This document shows positions 1 through 8,566 of a stretch of 64,000 bases of DNA, piece by piece. Below the pieces are notes generated by a model, which did not search any database, had not been told where the DNA came from, and worked only from the letters and a program-made list of their open reading frames with translations. Within the stretch, counting starts at the first letter, position 1; each line of letters begins with the position of its first letter. This DNA comes from Lachnospiraceae bacterium (GTDB taxonomy: Bacteria; Bacillota; Clostridia; Lachnospirales; Lachnospiraceae), in contig SVEF01000001.1 in NCBI GenBank assembly GCA_015057585.1, positions 62,001 to 126,000 of the forward strand, read 5' to 3'. The translations under genes were made by a program, and so were the position numbers.

Positions 1-111
1 GAAATGTATCTGTTTTCCAAGGCCGGTTTTGCGGAAGAACTTCGCCGGATGGTAAGAGAAGAGTCAGGAGACGGAGTAAAAATTACTTTGGTCGGACTGG
101 AAGATTTGTAG
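1..111 (+). CDS. C-terminal tail of an ATP-binding protein (DUF234-type end), partial
   Basis: Open from base 1 in frame 1, with 36 codons before TAG at 109-111. The tail contains LFSKAGFAEELRRM followed by VTLVGLEDL-like residues (here KITLVGLEDL). This is the usual ending of archaeal-type AAA ATPases with a C-terminal DUF234 domain, in which an FSKxGF motif is followed by a short strand and a final LEDL/LEDI. The family is poorly characterised. The P-loop and helix-turn-helix parts would lie upstream of the window. The assignment rests only on this short tail, so another protein with a similar end is possible. The next gene starts 33 bases further on. Confidence 0.6.
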   Translation, partial: EMYLFSKAGFAEELRRMVREESGDGVKITLVGLEDL

Positions 112-144
112 AAGAAGGATTATAACACAAAGTGAGGAACAGGT

Positions 145-1446
145 ATGTACCGTTATTTATCTAAATTGGTCATTTACCGGAATATTGACAAGGACAGTAT
201 CCTGTTTTGCATTGCCGAGGCAATGGAAGGATATGAGAAGGGTTCCTTGGATAAAGAAGAAACTGTACGAAAATTGTATACGCAGGTCAACCGGTTATTG
301 GATGTTGCAACCAGATATGGATTTGACGGAAATTTGTGGCAGAATTATTTGACATATTTATTGGTGATGACCGAGACTCCATTCGGGCTTGTATGTGAAC
401 AGCGCGGGGCCTCGGATGGCAGTGTGAATCTGTTTGCGGAAGCGGACTTCGAAATTTTCCGCAACCTGTTTTACTATGATTTCTCGAGATGGGAAAAGGA
501 ACTCTCCATTGACTGCTTCTCCATTCTTACAAAGTACCGGGCGGTTTGCAAGGACGAAAAGTATTATAATAAGAATGTAAGTGAGCGTGTGAAAGAACTG
601 AGCACGGCAATTGCGGGGACAGAAAGCAGCAGACAGGTGTTTGATCTTGTGACACAGTTTTATAAAGAGCACGGAGTCGGGCTGATTGGTATGAATAAAG
701 CGTTCCGTTTACAGGAAACGGAGGGACGTTATGAACTGGTGCCGATTACCAATACAGAAGAGGTAAGGTTATCGGATCTGGTCGGTTATGAAGACCAAAA
801 GAAGAAACTGGTGGAAAATACGAAAGCTTTCGTAGAGGGTCGAAAGGCAAACAATGTGCTTTTATACGGAGATGCCGGAACCGGAAAATCCACCAGCATT
901 AAAGCGATTTTGAATGAATATTATAAAGACGGTCTTCGTATGATTGAAATATATAAGCATCAGTTTTCAGAATTGGCCGGGTTAATTTCCAGGATTAAGA
1001 ACCGGAATTATAAGTTCATTATTTACATGGACGATTTGTCATTTGAGGAATTTGAAATTGAATATAAGTATTTGAAAGCGGTCATTGAGGGAGGGCTTGA
1101 GATTAAGCCGGACAATGTTTTGATTTATGCGACCTCCAACCGCAGACATTTGATCAGAGAAACGTGGTCAGACCGTTCTGATATGTCAAAGGACGAGTTA
1201 CATCGTTCGGATACGGTACAGGAAAAGTTGTCTCTGGTAGCAAGATTTGGAATCAGCATTCCTTTTCTATCGCCAAACCAGAAGCAATTTTATGAAATTG
1301 TGAGAGAACTGGCGGGTCGGCACCCGGAGATTGCAATGCCGGAAGCAGAATTGTTGCAAAAGGCGAATGCATGGGAGATTTCTCACGGAGGGCTGTCAGG
1401 AAGAACCGCACAGCAGTTTATTACCTACTTGTTAGGAAAAGAGTAA
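145..1446 (+). CDS. AAA+ ATPase of the DUF815 family
   Basis: A 433-aa soluble protein with no signal peptide. The N-terminal 200 residues are helical and unassigned. The AAA+ core begins at about residue 208 ([14 protein letters not shown]). Walker A is GDAGTGKST at residues 242-250 and Walker B is [10 protein letters not shown] near residue 290. A sensor-1-like YATSNRRHL follows near 325, and RFGISIPF with [11 protein letters not shown] near 370-390. This order of motifs is that of DUF815 (COG2607), predicted ATPases of unknown substrate. The start is supported by GAGGAAC just upstream. The following gene starts 31 bases after the stop and is probably co-transcribed, suggesting a link to a membrane SH3b protein. 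The family call is firm but the function is unknown. Confidence 0.9.
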   Translation: MYRYLSKLVIYRNIDKDSILFCIAEAMEGYEKGSLDKEETVRKLYTQVNRLLDVATRYGFDGNLWQNYLTYLLVMTETPFGLVCEQRGASDGSVNLFAEADFEIFRNLFYYDFSRWEKELSIDCFSILTKYRAVCKDEKYYNKNVSERVKELSTAIAGTESSRQVFDLVTQFYKEHGVGLIGMNKAFRLQETEGRYELVPITNTEEVRLSDLVGYEDQKKKLVENTKAFVEGRKANNVLLYGDAGTGKSTSIKAILNEYYKDGLRMIEIYKHQFSELAGLISRIKNRNYKFIIYMDDLSFEEFEIEYKYLKAVIEGGLEIKPDNVLIYATSNRRHLIRETWSDRSDMSKDELHRSDTVQEKLSLVARFGISIPFLSPNQKQFYEIVRELAGRHPEIAMPEAELLQKANAWEISHGGLSGRTAQQFITYLLGKE

Positions 1447-1477
1447 TGGGAGACTACAAACAGACAGGAGGATTTAC

Positions 1478-2626
1478 ATGGTACGGGTAAGAAAAGATAA
1501 AGTAAAAAGAATGAGAACATGGGTCGCTGTAGTTGGAACAATGTTATGCCTCACGGCAACGTTTGCACAAACTTCGGCAAGTGTATTTGCTGCCAAAGAA
1601 CCGACCTTTGAAGCAACAGAGGAAACGATGGTTGCAGATGCCTATGTCGGTGAGGTAAATATTGACGGGTTAAATGTCAGAATGGGTTTTGGTGCCGATT
1701 ATGATAAAGTAGTGGTGAACGGAAAGCAGTTAACCCTGCACAAGGGTGACATGATTGCTGTTATGGCGTCCGGAAATTCTTCCAGCGGAAACCTTTGGTA
1801 TGAAGTACGTTGGATGGAAGACGGTGTGGAATATCATGGTTATGTAAACGCAAAATACGTGAATTTGACAGATGAAATAGCATTGCCGTTACCAACCCCG
1901 ACGCCGGTGGCAACCCCGACACCGGAACCGACTCCGACACCGGAAGCAACTCCGACACCGGAAGCAACTCCGACGATGGCAGCAACTCCGGGACCGACAG
2001 AAGCACCGGCGGTTACACCGGGAGAGGACGATGGTATGTCCTCTGCGTGGAAGGGAATTTTAGTGGTTGTTGCCCTGCTTTTGATTGTAGCTATCGCCTA
2101 TGTTTTTGTTATGAAGAGAAGAAAAGAAACTGTCAAGGCGGAAACCGCTGAGAAGATTGACAGTTTAAAGAATATCCAGTTAGAAAAGACAGAAGAGGAA
2201 GAGAAGGAGGATACGGTGGTAAGTATTATGCGCCGCAGACCGGAATCTCCTGCCGGCGAAGTACGTGAAACACCGGCACGTCCAAAGCAGACGTATGAAT
2301 CAGAGGCTACCCTGCTTGCACGAAAAGAACAGGCAAGAGTCATCAATGAAGAAATTATGGAGCGTTCCCGTTTTTATGATCCGAATGAGGAGAAAAAGAA
2401 ACAGGATGAATTAAAGCAGCTGTCGGAAAGTCTGAAGGAAAAAGAGTTACTGAGAGATGAAATTGACAATCTGATTCCGGGTGAAGTGGTTTATCACGAA
2501 TATTTCGGGAAGGGTGTTGTATTTGACAATTCTGACGTAAAAGTAATCGAAATACGTTTTGGCACAGATGTACGCTTTATCAATAAAGCAAGTTGTGTTG
2601 CTAAAAAGTTAATGCGTAAGGTGTAA
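1478..2626 (+). CDS. Membrane-anchored SH3b protein with a Tudor/CarD-like C-terminal barrel
   Basis: A 382-aa protein with a good AGGAGG site. Residues about 12-39 look like a signal or signal-anchor sequence ending near VFA. Residues 55-128 form an SH3b domain (VNIDGLNVRMGFGADYDKV, then WYEVRW and GYVNAKYV), a fold that commonly binds cell wall. A Pro/Thr/Glu linker (PTPEATPTPEAT) follows, then a membrane segment at about 192-212 and a charged coiled-coil-like stretch. The last 50 residues (GEVVYHEYFGKGVVF, then IEIRFGTDVRFI) resemble the small beta barrel at the C-terminus of UvrD/PcrA helicases or CarD-type proteins. The layout suggests an extracellular wall-sensing part joined to a cytoplasmic binding domain. 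This is inference, and no function is known. Its last codons lie inside a terminator stem. Confidence 0.85.
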   Translation: MVRVRKDKVKRMRTWVAVVGTMLCLTATFAQTSASVFAAKEPTFEATEETMVADAYVGEVNIDGLNVRMGFGADYDKVVVNGKQLTLHKGDMIAVMASGNSSSGNLWYEVRWMEDGVEYHGYVNAKYVNLTDEIALPLPTPTPVATPTPEPTPTPEATPTPEATPTMAATPGPTEAPAVTPGEDDGMSSAWKGILVVVALLLIVAIAYVFVMKRRKETVKAETAEKIDSLKNIQLEKTEEEEKEDTVVSIMRRRPESPAGEVRETPARPKQTYESEATLLARKEQARVINEEIMERSRFYDPNEEKKKQDELKQLSESLKEKELLRDEIDNLIPGEVVYHEYFGKGVVFDNSDVKVIEIRFGTDVRFINKASCVAKKLMRKV

Positions 2627-2642
2627 GCCTTACGCATTTTTT
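2611..2642. terminator. Bidirectional terminator shared by two convergent genes
   Basis: A perfect 11-bp stem (AATGCGTAAGG at 2611-2621, CCTTACGCATT at 2628-2638) with a 6-base loop is followed by a T-run on the plus strand and by a T-rich stretch when read on the minus strand. The stop codon of the plus gene (2624-2626) lies in the loop and that of argH (2630-2632) in the right arm. Confidence 0.85.
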
Positions 2643-4006
2643 ATATAGTCCCAATAAAAGGCGAGTACTTCATTCATGGCTTTTTGTCCCGGAGCCCCGA
2701 GGGTATTTCGCTTTTCTACACAGGTTTCCATACGGATGGCATCAAAAATATCCTCTTCAAAGGCGGGGAATATTTTTTTATAGTCGGAAAGCGGTAAATC
2801 ATCCAAGGAGCAGTTTTTCTCAATACAAAGAAGCACAAGCTGTCCAATGATACCATGGGCATCGCGGAACGGAACACCGTGGTTGACAAGATAATCGGCA
2901 GCGTCAGTAGCGTTGGTAAACCCGTTTTTAGCGCTGGCTTCCATCACATCATTGTTGAATTTCATGGTTGCAAGCATGCCGGTAAATAAGACAAGACAGC
3001 CTTTTACCGTATCCATGGCATCAAAGGTGAATTCTTTGTCTTCCTGCATGTCTTTGTTGTATGCAAGAGGAATCCCTTTCATAGTTGTGAGAAGCGAAGT
3101 GAGTGCCCCGTAGACGCGTCCGGTTTTTCCACGGATGAGTTCCGCAATGTCCGGATTTTTCTTTTGCGGCATGATGCTGCTTCCGGTCGAATAGCCGTCA
3201 TCGATTTCTACAAAACGGTATTCATTGGAATTCCACAAAATAATTTCTTCGCAAAAACGGCTTAAGTGCATCATGCAGATGGAAAGGGCACTTAAGGTTT
3301 CCAACAGATAGTCACGGTCGGAGACAGAATCCATACTGTTTCTGGTAGGGCCGTCAAAACCAAGCAACGAAGCGGTATAAGCCCGGTCCAAAGGATACGT
3401 CGTTCCGGCCAGGGCACCTGCTCCGAGAGGACAAAGGTTCATTCGTTTCCGGATGTCCTGCAAACGTTCACGGTCGCGTAAAAACATTTCAAAATAAGCT
3501 CCCAGATGATGGGCAAGCGTTACAGGCTGTGCCTTCTGTAAATGCGTAAACCCTGGCATATAAGTAGCCAGATTGGCTTCCATGATGTCATATAATGTCT
3601 GTAACAGGGTGAGAAGCAAACGATCCAGCTCATCTATTTCATCTCTTGTGTAAAGACGCATATCCAGGGCGACCTGATCATTCCGGCTACGGCCGGTATG
3701 TAATTTTTTACCGGTATCGCCGATACGGTCAATTAAGTTTGCCTCTACGAAACTGTGAATGTCTTCCTGGCTTTCGTCAAATGTAAGCAAACCGGATGAA
3801 ATGTCGTCTGCAATCTGTTCCAACGTTGTTACGATGGTGTTTTTTTCTTCGTCAGTTAAAATTCCTTGTTTTGCCAGCATGGTGACATGGGCAATACTCC
3901 CTTTAATGTCCTGTTGGTAAAATTTCTGGTCAAAAGAAAGGGATGCATTAAAATTGTGAACCAGTTGGTTTGTCTCTTTTGTAAATCGTCCGCCCCAGAG
4001 TTTCAT
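2630..4006 (-). CDS. argH: Argininosuccinate lyase
   Basis: A 458-aa cytosolic enzyme that cleaves argininosuccinate to arginine and fumarate, the last step of arginine synthesis. It belongs to the fumarase/aspartase superfamily. The N-terminal LWGGRF, the conserved HTGRSRNDQVALDMR stretch, TYMPGFTHLQKAQPVTL, and the family signature GSSIMPQKKNPD near residue 280 are all present. Length matches the family (about 460). The start is fixed by GGAGGT six bases before ATG. The gene stands alone and faces eno divergently. A TTGACT-17-TTTAAT promoter with an overlapping ARG-box-like site lies upstream, consistent with control by the ArgR at 56955. That regulation is inferred. Confidence 0.97.
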   Translation of the reverse strand: MKLWGGRFTKETNQLVHNFNASLSFDQKFYQQDIKGSIAHVTMLAKQGILTDEEKNTIVTTLEQIADDISSGLLTFDESQEDIHSFVEANLIDRIGDTGKKLHTGRSRNDQVALDMRLYTRDEIDELDRLLLTLLQTLYDIMEANLATYMPGFTHLQKAQPVTLAHHLGAYFEMFLRDRERLQDIRKRMNLCPLGAGALAGTTYPLDRAYTASLLGFDGPTRNSMDSVSDRDYLLETLSALSICMMHLSRFCEEIILWNSNEYRFVEIDDGYSTGSSIMPQKKNPDIAELIRGKTGRVYGALTSLLTTMKGIPLAYNKDMQEDKEFTFDAMDTVKGCLVLFTGMLATMKFNNDVMEASAKNGFTNATDAADYLVNHGVPFRDAHGIIGQLVLLCIEKNCSLDDLPLSDYKKIFPAFEEDIFDAIRMETCVEKRNTLGAPGQKAMNEVLAFYWDYIKNA

Positions 4007-4035
4007 AGTGCGACCTCCATTTTCTTTGATGATTT

Positions 4036-4069
4036 AATGAATTAAATTATTAAAGAATAGTATAGTCAA
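4036..4069 (-). promoter_or_regulatory. argH promoter with possible ARG box
   Basis: On the minus strand TTGACT (4064-4069) is separated by 17 bases from TTTAAT (4041-4046). Plus-strand bases 4036-4055 (AATGAATTAAATTATTAAAG) overlap the -10 and resemble the ArgR operator half-site pattern TGAAT-N-ATTCA with mismatches. The promoter is fair; the operator is a guess. Confidence 0.4.
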
Positions 4070-4155
4070 TTCTTTCTAAAATTGCAAGCAATTTGTATCA
4101 AAAGAATAAAAATGCATAGAATAAGCAGGAAGAAGAAAAGAAGGTGGGGAAGTTT

Positions 4156-5445
4156 ATGGGAAAAAACAGTGAGATTGTAAGGGTCAGTGCAAGGGAAGTC
4201 TTAGATTCCAGGGGAAATCCGACGGTAGAAGCAATGGTAAGTTTAAAGAATGGGATAACAGCCTGTGCAATGACGCCGTCCGGGGCATCAACCGGCGAAT
4301 TTGAGGCGTTGGAGCTCAGAGACGGAGAGGCGTTGCGCTATGGCGGAAAAGGTGTAAAAAAGGTAGTAGCAGGAGTAAACAAGGAAGTACATGAGGAATT
4401 GTCCGGTCAATGTGTTCTTTTGCAAAAGGAACTGGATGAACGGATGCGTCGGCTGGATGGAACAAAGGATAAGTCAAAACTTGGAGCAAACGGAATTCTC
4501 GCGGTGTCCTTGGCTTGTGCAAAAGCTGGGGCTGCATATCAGGGAGAAGCACTGTACCGTTATGTCGGAGGATTGACCGCAGGAGTTCTTCCGATACCGA
4601 TGATGAATATTGTAAACGGCGGGGCACATTCGGATGCCAATATCGATATTCAGGAGTTTATGATTGTGCCGGTGGGAATGAGAAAATTGAAGGAAAATGC
4701 ATTTGCAGAAGGAGTGCGCTGGTGTGCAGAAGTGTACCATTCCCTGAAAAAGATATTGAAGAACTGGGGAGTATCTACTGCGGTTGGCGATGAAGGAGGA
4801 TTCGCACCCGATCTTGCTTCGGATGAAACGGTTCTGGATCTTTTGCTGGAAGCAATTGCAGATGCCGGATATACCGCCGGAAGAGACGGAGAGTTTATGC
4901 TGGCTCTGGATCTGGCAGCGTCTGAATGGAAAGACAGGGAAAAGGGAACCGGATATTATATGTTGAAGAAACAGGGAATTGTGCATACCTCGGAAAGCCT
5001 GACCCGTTATTATGAGGAACTGGTAAGAAAGTATCCGATCTTGTCGTTGGAAGACCCGTTGGATGAGGAGGACTGGGAGGGCTGGAAAAAGCTTACGGAA
5101 TGTCTGGGAAATCAGGTCCTTTTAGTTGGAGATGATTTGTTTGTAACGAATGAGGAACGCTTGAGAAGGGGAATCGACAGGAAGGTGGGCAATGCAATTT
5201 TAGTAAAACCGAATCAGATTGGAACGCTTTCAGAAACCATGGAGACGGTACGGGTGGCAAAGGAAAACGGCTATGTTACCATTTTGTCGCACAGAAGCGG
5301 AGAGACAGAGGATACTGCAATTGCAGATCTTTCCGTAGGATTGTCCACACCATATATCAAAATGGGGGCACCATGCCGGGGAGAACGGACTGCGAAATAT
5401 AACCGATTGCTTGCCATTGAGGAAGAAGTGTTCTCGCGGTTCTGA
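4156..5445 (+). CDS. eno: Enolase
   Basis: A 429-aa glycolytic enzyme converting 2-phosphoglycerate to phosphoenolpyruvate in the cytosol with Mg2+. It shows the N-terminal AREVLDSRGNPTVEA, GASTGEFEALELRD, the acid pair region DEGGFAPDL near 212, the metal ligand region SLEDPLDEEDW, the catalytic lysine in LVKPNQIGT (about 351) and SHRSGETED near 377. The C-terminal loop reads KMGAPCRGERTAKYN, a variant of the common KTG(A/S).R.(E/D)R form. An in-frame GTG at 4144 is possible, but AAGGTGG at 4141-4147 is better placed for ATG at 4156, so the shorter start is used. It is monocistronic, with its own terminator. Confidence 0.96.
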   Translation: MGKNSEIVRVSAREVLDSRGNPTVEAMVSLKNGITACAMTPSGASTGEFEALELRDGEALRYGGKGVKKVVAGVNKEVHEELSGQCVLLQKELDERMRRLDGTKDKSKLGANGILAVSLACAKAGAAYQGEALYRYVGGLTAGVLPIPMMNIVNGGAHSDANIDIQEFMIVPVGMRKLKENAFAEGVRWCAEVYHSLKKILKNWGVSTAVGDEGGFAPDLASDETVLDLLLEAIADAGYTAGRDGEFMLALDLAASEWKDREKGTGYYMLKKQGIVHTSESLTRYYEELVRKYPILSLEDPLDEEDWEGWKKLTECLGNQVLLVGDDLFVTNEERLRRGIDRKVGNAILVKPNQIGTLSETMETVRVAKENGYVTILSHRSGETEDTAIADLSVGLSTPYIKMGAPCRGERTAKYNRLLAIEEEVFSRF

Positions 5446-5453
5446 AAATAAAG

Positions 5454-5490
5454 AAAACCACAAAGTGCAACAGACTTTGTGGTTTTTATT
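5454..5490. terminator. Terminator after eno, also at the end of the minus-strand operon
   Basis: A 13-bp perfect stem (AAAACCACAAAGT at 5454-5466 and its complement at 5474-5486) with a 7-base loop is followed by T residues. The stop codon of the minus-strand small gene (5486-5488) touches the right arm, so the hairpin can serve both strands. Confidence 0.85.
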
Positions 5491-5695
5491 CTTCGGTTAA
5501 GATAGGCGTCGGAGATTCCTGGATTTGATAAGAATAATACTTTATCATATTTCCGGAGTCAGTGCCGACATAAGGATAACAGGCATCCCGGTCACAGTGG
5601 TATACCATGGTTTGGTACGTCGTGAAGTTTTCCCCGTAGTTTCCGTCATACGGAAGAAGAGGGGTATACTTTTTTTCCTCTGATTCGTTATTCAA
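5486..5695 (-). CDS. Small hypothetical protein downstream of the P-type ATPase
   Basis: A 69-aa protein starting at TTG (5693-5695), eight bases after a strong AGGAGG on the minus strand. It begins 32 bases after the stop of the calcium-type ATPase gene and ends at a shared terminator, so it is probably translated from the same message. The sequence is polar, with no membrane segment. It has one CDRDAC pair of cysteines and many Tyr residues (YHCDRDACYPYVG). I do not recognise a family. A role with the pump is suggested only by position. The strong ribosome site and tight spacing argue that it is real despite the rare start codon. Confidence 0.65.
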   Translation of the reverse strand: MNNESEEKKYTPLLPYDGNYGENFTTYQTMVYHCDRDACYPYVGTDSGNMIKYYSYQIQESPTPILTEE

Positions 5696-5727
5696 GTCCG
5701 GTTCCTCCTAGATGTGTTACCTATATT

Positions 5728-8283
5728 CTACCCCCTGGAGGAAGGATTTGCAACCTTCTTTTGTAATTCGACAAAAATTATCGGCGTGACAGAAAAAATA
5801 ATGACAATGAGCCACTGGATGAAGGTAAGCGGATTCACGAGAAACAGAGTTTGCAACCAGGGTGTAGTAATGACCAGAAGCTGCAAAAACGTGCATAGGA
5901 GGAAAGCCCCAACCATTTGAGGATTCGAAAAGAATCCGATTTGAAACAGGGAATGATGGCTCCTCATATTAAAGGCATGGAACAACTGTGAAAAGCTTAA
6001 GACAGCGAAAGCCATGGTCGAGGCATTACCCACATAGTGAGTACCAAGTATGTAGGCGAGAAGGGAGAGAGCACCAATCAGCATACCTTCAACCAGAATG
6101 TTTGAAATGAGTTCTTTGTCCAGCAAGTCTGCTTTTGGCGAGACCGGAGGGCGCTTCATGATGTCTTTTTCCGGCGGTTCCATTCCAAGTGCAAGGGCAG
6201 GCAAAGAATCCGTGATTAAATTCACCCACAAAAGCTGTACGGCGGCAAGCGGTGACGGCATGCCAAACAGAATGGCAAAAAATATGGTAATAATCTCGCC
6301 GATATTACAGGAAAGCAGAAAGCGGATGGCTTTTTTTATGTTATCATAGATTCCTCGTCCTTCCTCTACCGCACTGACAATGGTGGCGAAATTATCATCC
6401 ATTAGTATCATGTCAGCAGCATTTTTGGCCACATCGGTTCCTGATTTCCCCATGGCACAACCGATATCGGCTGCTTTTAACGCGGGGGCATCATTCACGC
6501 CGTCTCCTGTCATGGCAACAATTTCCCCGTGACTTTGCAAGGCTTTGACAATGCGGACCTTGTGATCCGGAGTTACTCTGGCAAACACCGTATGCTGTTT
6601 GATAGTACGCCGAAATTCTTCTTCGCGCATTGCGTCTATCTCTGCACCAGTCAGGGCAGTAGTGCCCGGAGAAAGGATGCCTAATTGTTCCGCAATGGCA
6701 CAGGCGGTATTTTTGTGATCTCCGGTGATCATAACCGGAGTAATGCCTGCAGTTTTGCAAAGGGCAACGGCTTCTTTGGCTTCCTGCCTCGGTGGATCAA
6801 TCAGACCGAACAGACCAAGCATGGTCAGATTGTGTTCCAAGTGTTCTGTAGTAAAAGCAGTTTCTTCCGGAATCACTTTATATGCAATGGCAAGGACACG
6901 CAGGGCGTCTTTGGCCATGGAATCATGCTTGGCACACAGTGCGTTCCTGTCTGAAGTGGGAAGTTGGCATTTTGGAAGAAGAACGTCGAAGGCACCTTTG
7001 GTTATGACAAGAGATTCACCGGTTTCCCTAAGACGGTGTACGGTAGTCATGCATTTTCTGGTGGAATCAAACGGAATCTCATAGATGCGTGGATAGGTTT
7101 CCCGCAAGGAGAGAGTGTGTCCATTTTGAAGTGCATAGGTAAGAAGTGCCGTTTCAGTCGCTTCTCCAAATTCTTCGGTAGCATTGTTACATAGAATACC
7201 CATGAGTTCCATCGGCAGGAGTGCGTGGGTGCTCCCGAGAGAGAACGTTTTGATGACACTCATACGGTTTTGGGTCAGTGTTCCGGTTTTGTCTGAACAT
7301 ATGTAGGTGGCACTGCCAAGTGTTTCAACTGCAGGCAGTTTTCGTATGATAGAGTTTTTCTTTACCATACGTTGGACGCCTAAGGAAAGCATAATGGTCA
7401 CGACCGCAGGCAGGGATTCCGGAATGGAGGCGACAGCAAGGCTCACTGAAGTCATAAACATGGTAAAGAATGGAATTCCCCGAAGAATTCCAATGATAAA
7501 AAGAAGAAGACAGATGCTGAGTGCTGCAATGGCAAGAGCTTTTCCTGTTTTCCCAAGACGTTTTTGTAATGGGGTCTCAGCAGATTCATCCGTGAGAATC
7601 AGATTTGCAATTTTTCCTACTTCGGTCTCCATTCCCGTGGCAGTGACTACAGCGGTTCCGTGACCTGCACAGACGACACAGGACGAATAAAGCATGTTTT
7701 TACGGTCACCTAAAGGTGTTGCTTTCGGAAAGACGCAGTCCGCCTGTTTTTCGGTTGTTAACGATTCTCCGGTCAGGGCACTTTCATCTGCCTTAAGCCC
7801 ATGGGAAGAAAGCAGTCTTGCATCTGCAGGAACCAGATTTCCCGTTTCAATAAAAATAATATCTCCGGGAACCAGCATGGATGCCGGTATGGTAACTTTT
7901 TTGCCGTCTCTTAAGACAATGGCATGCGGTGCGGAAAGTTTTTTTAATGCCTCCAGAGAATGTTCCGCTTTTGTTTCCTGAATAACACCCAGAATGGCAT
8001 TTAACGTAACCACAATCAGAATAATTACCGGGTCCGCAAAGTCTGCCTTTCCTTCAAAGAGAGAAAGAAAAAAAGATATTGCTGCCGCGGCTAACAATAC
8101 CAGAATCATAAAGTCCTGGAACTGGGCAAAGAAACGGGAGAGCAGGCTCACCTTTTTTGTTTGTTTCAGTTCATTCGGGCCATAAGCGATGAGCCGTTCT
8201 TTTGCTTGTTTTCCGGTGAGACCGTCGGGGGTGCTTTTTAGGTGTTGCAGTGTCATGTCTGAAGAAAGAGAGTGGAAATACAT
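5728..8283 (-). CDS. P-type Ca2+-transporting ATPase (P2 type)
   Basis: An 851-aa membrane pump of the SERCA/PMCA-like bacterial group. It starts with the cation-ATPase N domain (GLTGKQAKERLIAYGPNEL). The actuator motif TGES lies in ADESALTGESLTTEK, the phosphorylation motif DKTGTLTQNRM has Asp at about 331, the hinge is TGDGVNDAPALKAADIG, and the M4 metal site is PESLP (VASIPESLPAVV). The C-terminal six-helix cation-ATPase region follows. It exports calcium or another divalent cation at the expense of ATP. AAGGAGG precedes the ATG. Ca2+ is favoured by the M4 motif and the overall family, but Mn2+ is possible. A 69-aa gene follows in the same operon. Confidence 0.93.
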   Translation of the reverse strand: MYFHSLSSDMTLQHLKSTPDGLTGKQAKERLIAYGPNELKQTKKVSLLSRFFAQFQDFMILVLLAAAAISFFLSLFEGKADFADPVIILIVVTLNAILGVIQETKAEHSLEALKKLSAPHAIVLRDGKKVTIPASMLVPGDIIFIETGNLVPADARLLSSHGLKADESALTGESLTTEKQADCVFPKATPLGDRKNMLYSSCVVCAGHGTAVVTATGMETEVGKIANLILTDESAETPLQKRLGKTGKALAIAALSICLLLFIIGILRGIPFFTMFMTSVSLAVASIPESLPAVVTIMLSLGVQRMVKKNSIIRKLPAVETLGSATYICSDKTGTLTQNRMSVIKTFSLGSTHALLPMELMGILCNNATEEFGEATETALLTYALQNGHTLSLRETYPRIYEIPFDSTRKCMTTVHRLRETGESLVITKGAFDVLLPKCQLPTSDRNALCAKHDSMAKDALRVLAIAYKVIPEETAFTTEHLEHNLTMLGLFGLIDPPRQEAKEAVALCKTAGITPVMITGDHKNTACAIAEQLGILSPGTTALTGAEIDAMREEEFRRTIKQHTVFARVTPDHKVRIVKALQSHGEIVAMTGDGVNDAPALKAADIGCAMGKSGTDVAKNAADMILMDDNFATIVSAVEEGRGIYDNIKKAIRFLLSCNIGEIITIFFAILFGMPSPLAAVQLLWVNLITDSLPALALGMEPPEKDIMKRPPVSPKADLLDKELISNILVEGMLIGALSLLAYILGTHYVGNASTMAFAVLSFSQLFHAFNMRSHHSLFQIGFFSNPQMVGAFLLCTFLQLLVITTPWLQTLFLVNPLTFIQWLIVIIFSVTPIIFVELQKKVANPSSRG

Positions 8284-8370
8284 TCTTTTTGATCCTCCTT
8301 GGGAAAATATAGAAAAGGCGCTGAAACAGATGCTTTTTAAGGGTTTTTACAAGTATTTATATGAGTGGGG

Positions 8371-8439
8371 ATTTGTAAAAATGCACAAAAATCGGGCGAA
8401 ATCTTGTGCATTTTGGCAAGCAGAAAATACTTTACAAAT
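8371..8439. repeat. Nested inverted repeats in front of the Tad-like operon
   Basis: An outer perfect 9-bp inverted repeat (ATTTGTAAA at 8371-8379, TTTACAAAT at 8431-8439) encloses an inner perfect 11-bp repeat (AAAATGCACAA at 8377-8387, TTGTGCATTTT at 8404-8414). There is no T-run, so it is not a simple terminator. The outer right arm overlaps the predicted -35 TTTACA. This is a candidate operator or regulatory RNA structure between the divergent ATPase gene and the 17-kb operon. Confidence 0.7.
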
Positions 8440-8459
8440 CGAGAGAGCAGCGATATGAT
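8431..8459 (+). promoter_or_regulatory. Candidate promoter of the Tad-like operon
   Basis: TTTACA (8431-8436), 17 bases, TATGAT (8454-8459), about 107 bases before the first start codon at 8567. The -35 lies in the outer arm of the nested inverted repeat. Confidence 0.5.
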
Positions 8460-8566
8460 AATAGTGTAAAGGGATTCCATTCTTTCTTTTCTTCCCAAAT
8501 GGACTCTATTACTCCCAGTTACGATTCGGTAAAAAATTTCCTTTTCAATTGAATAAGGAGCGTAGT

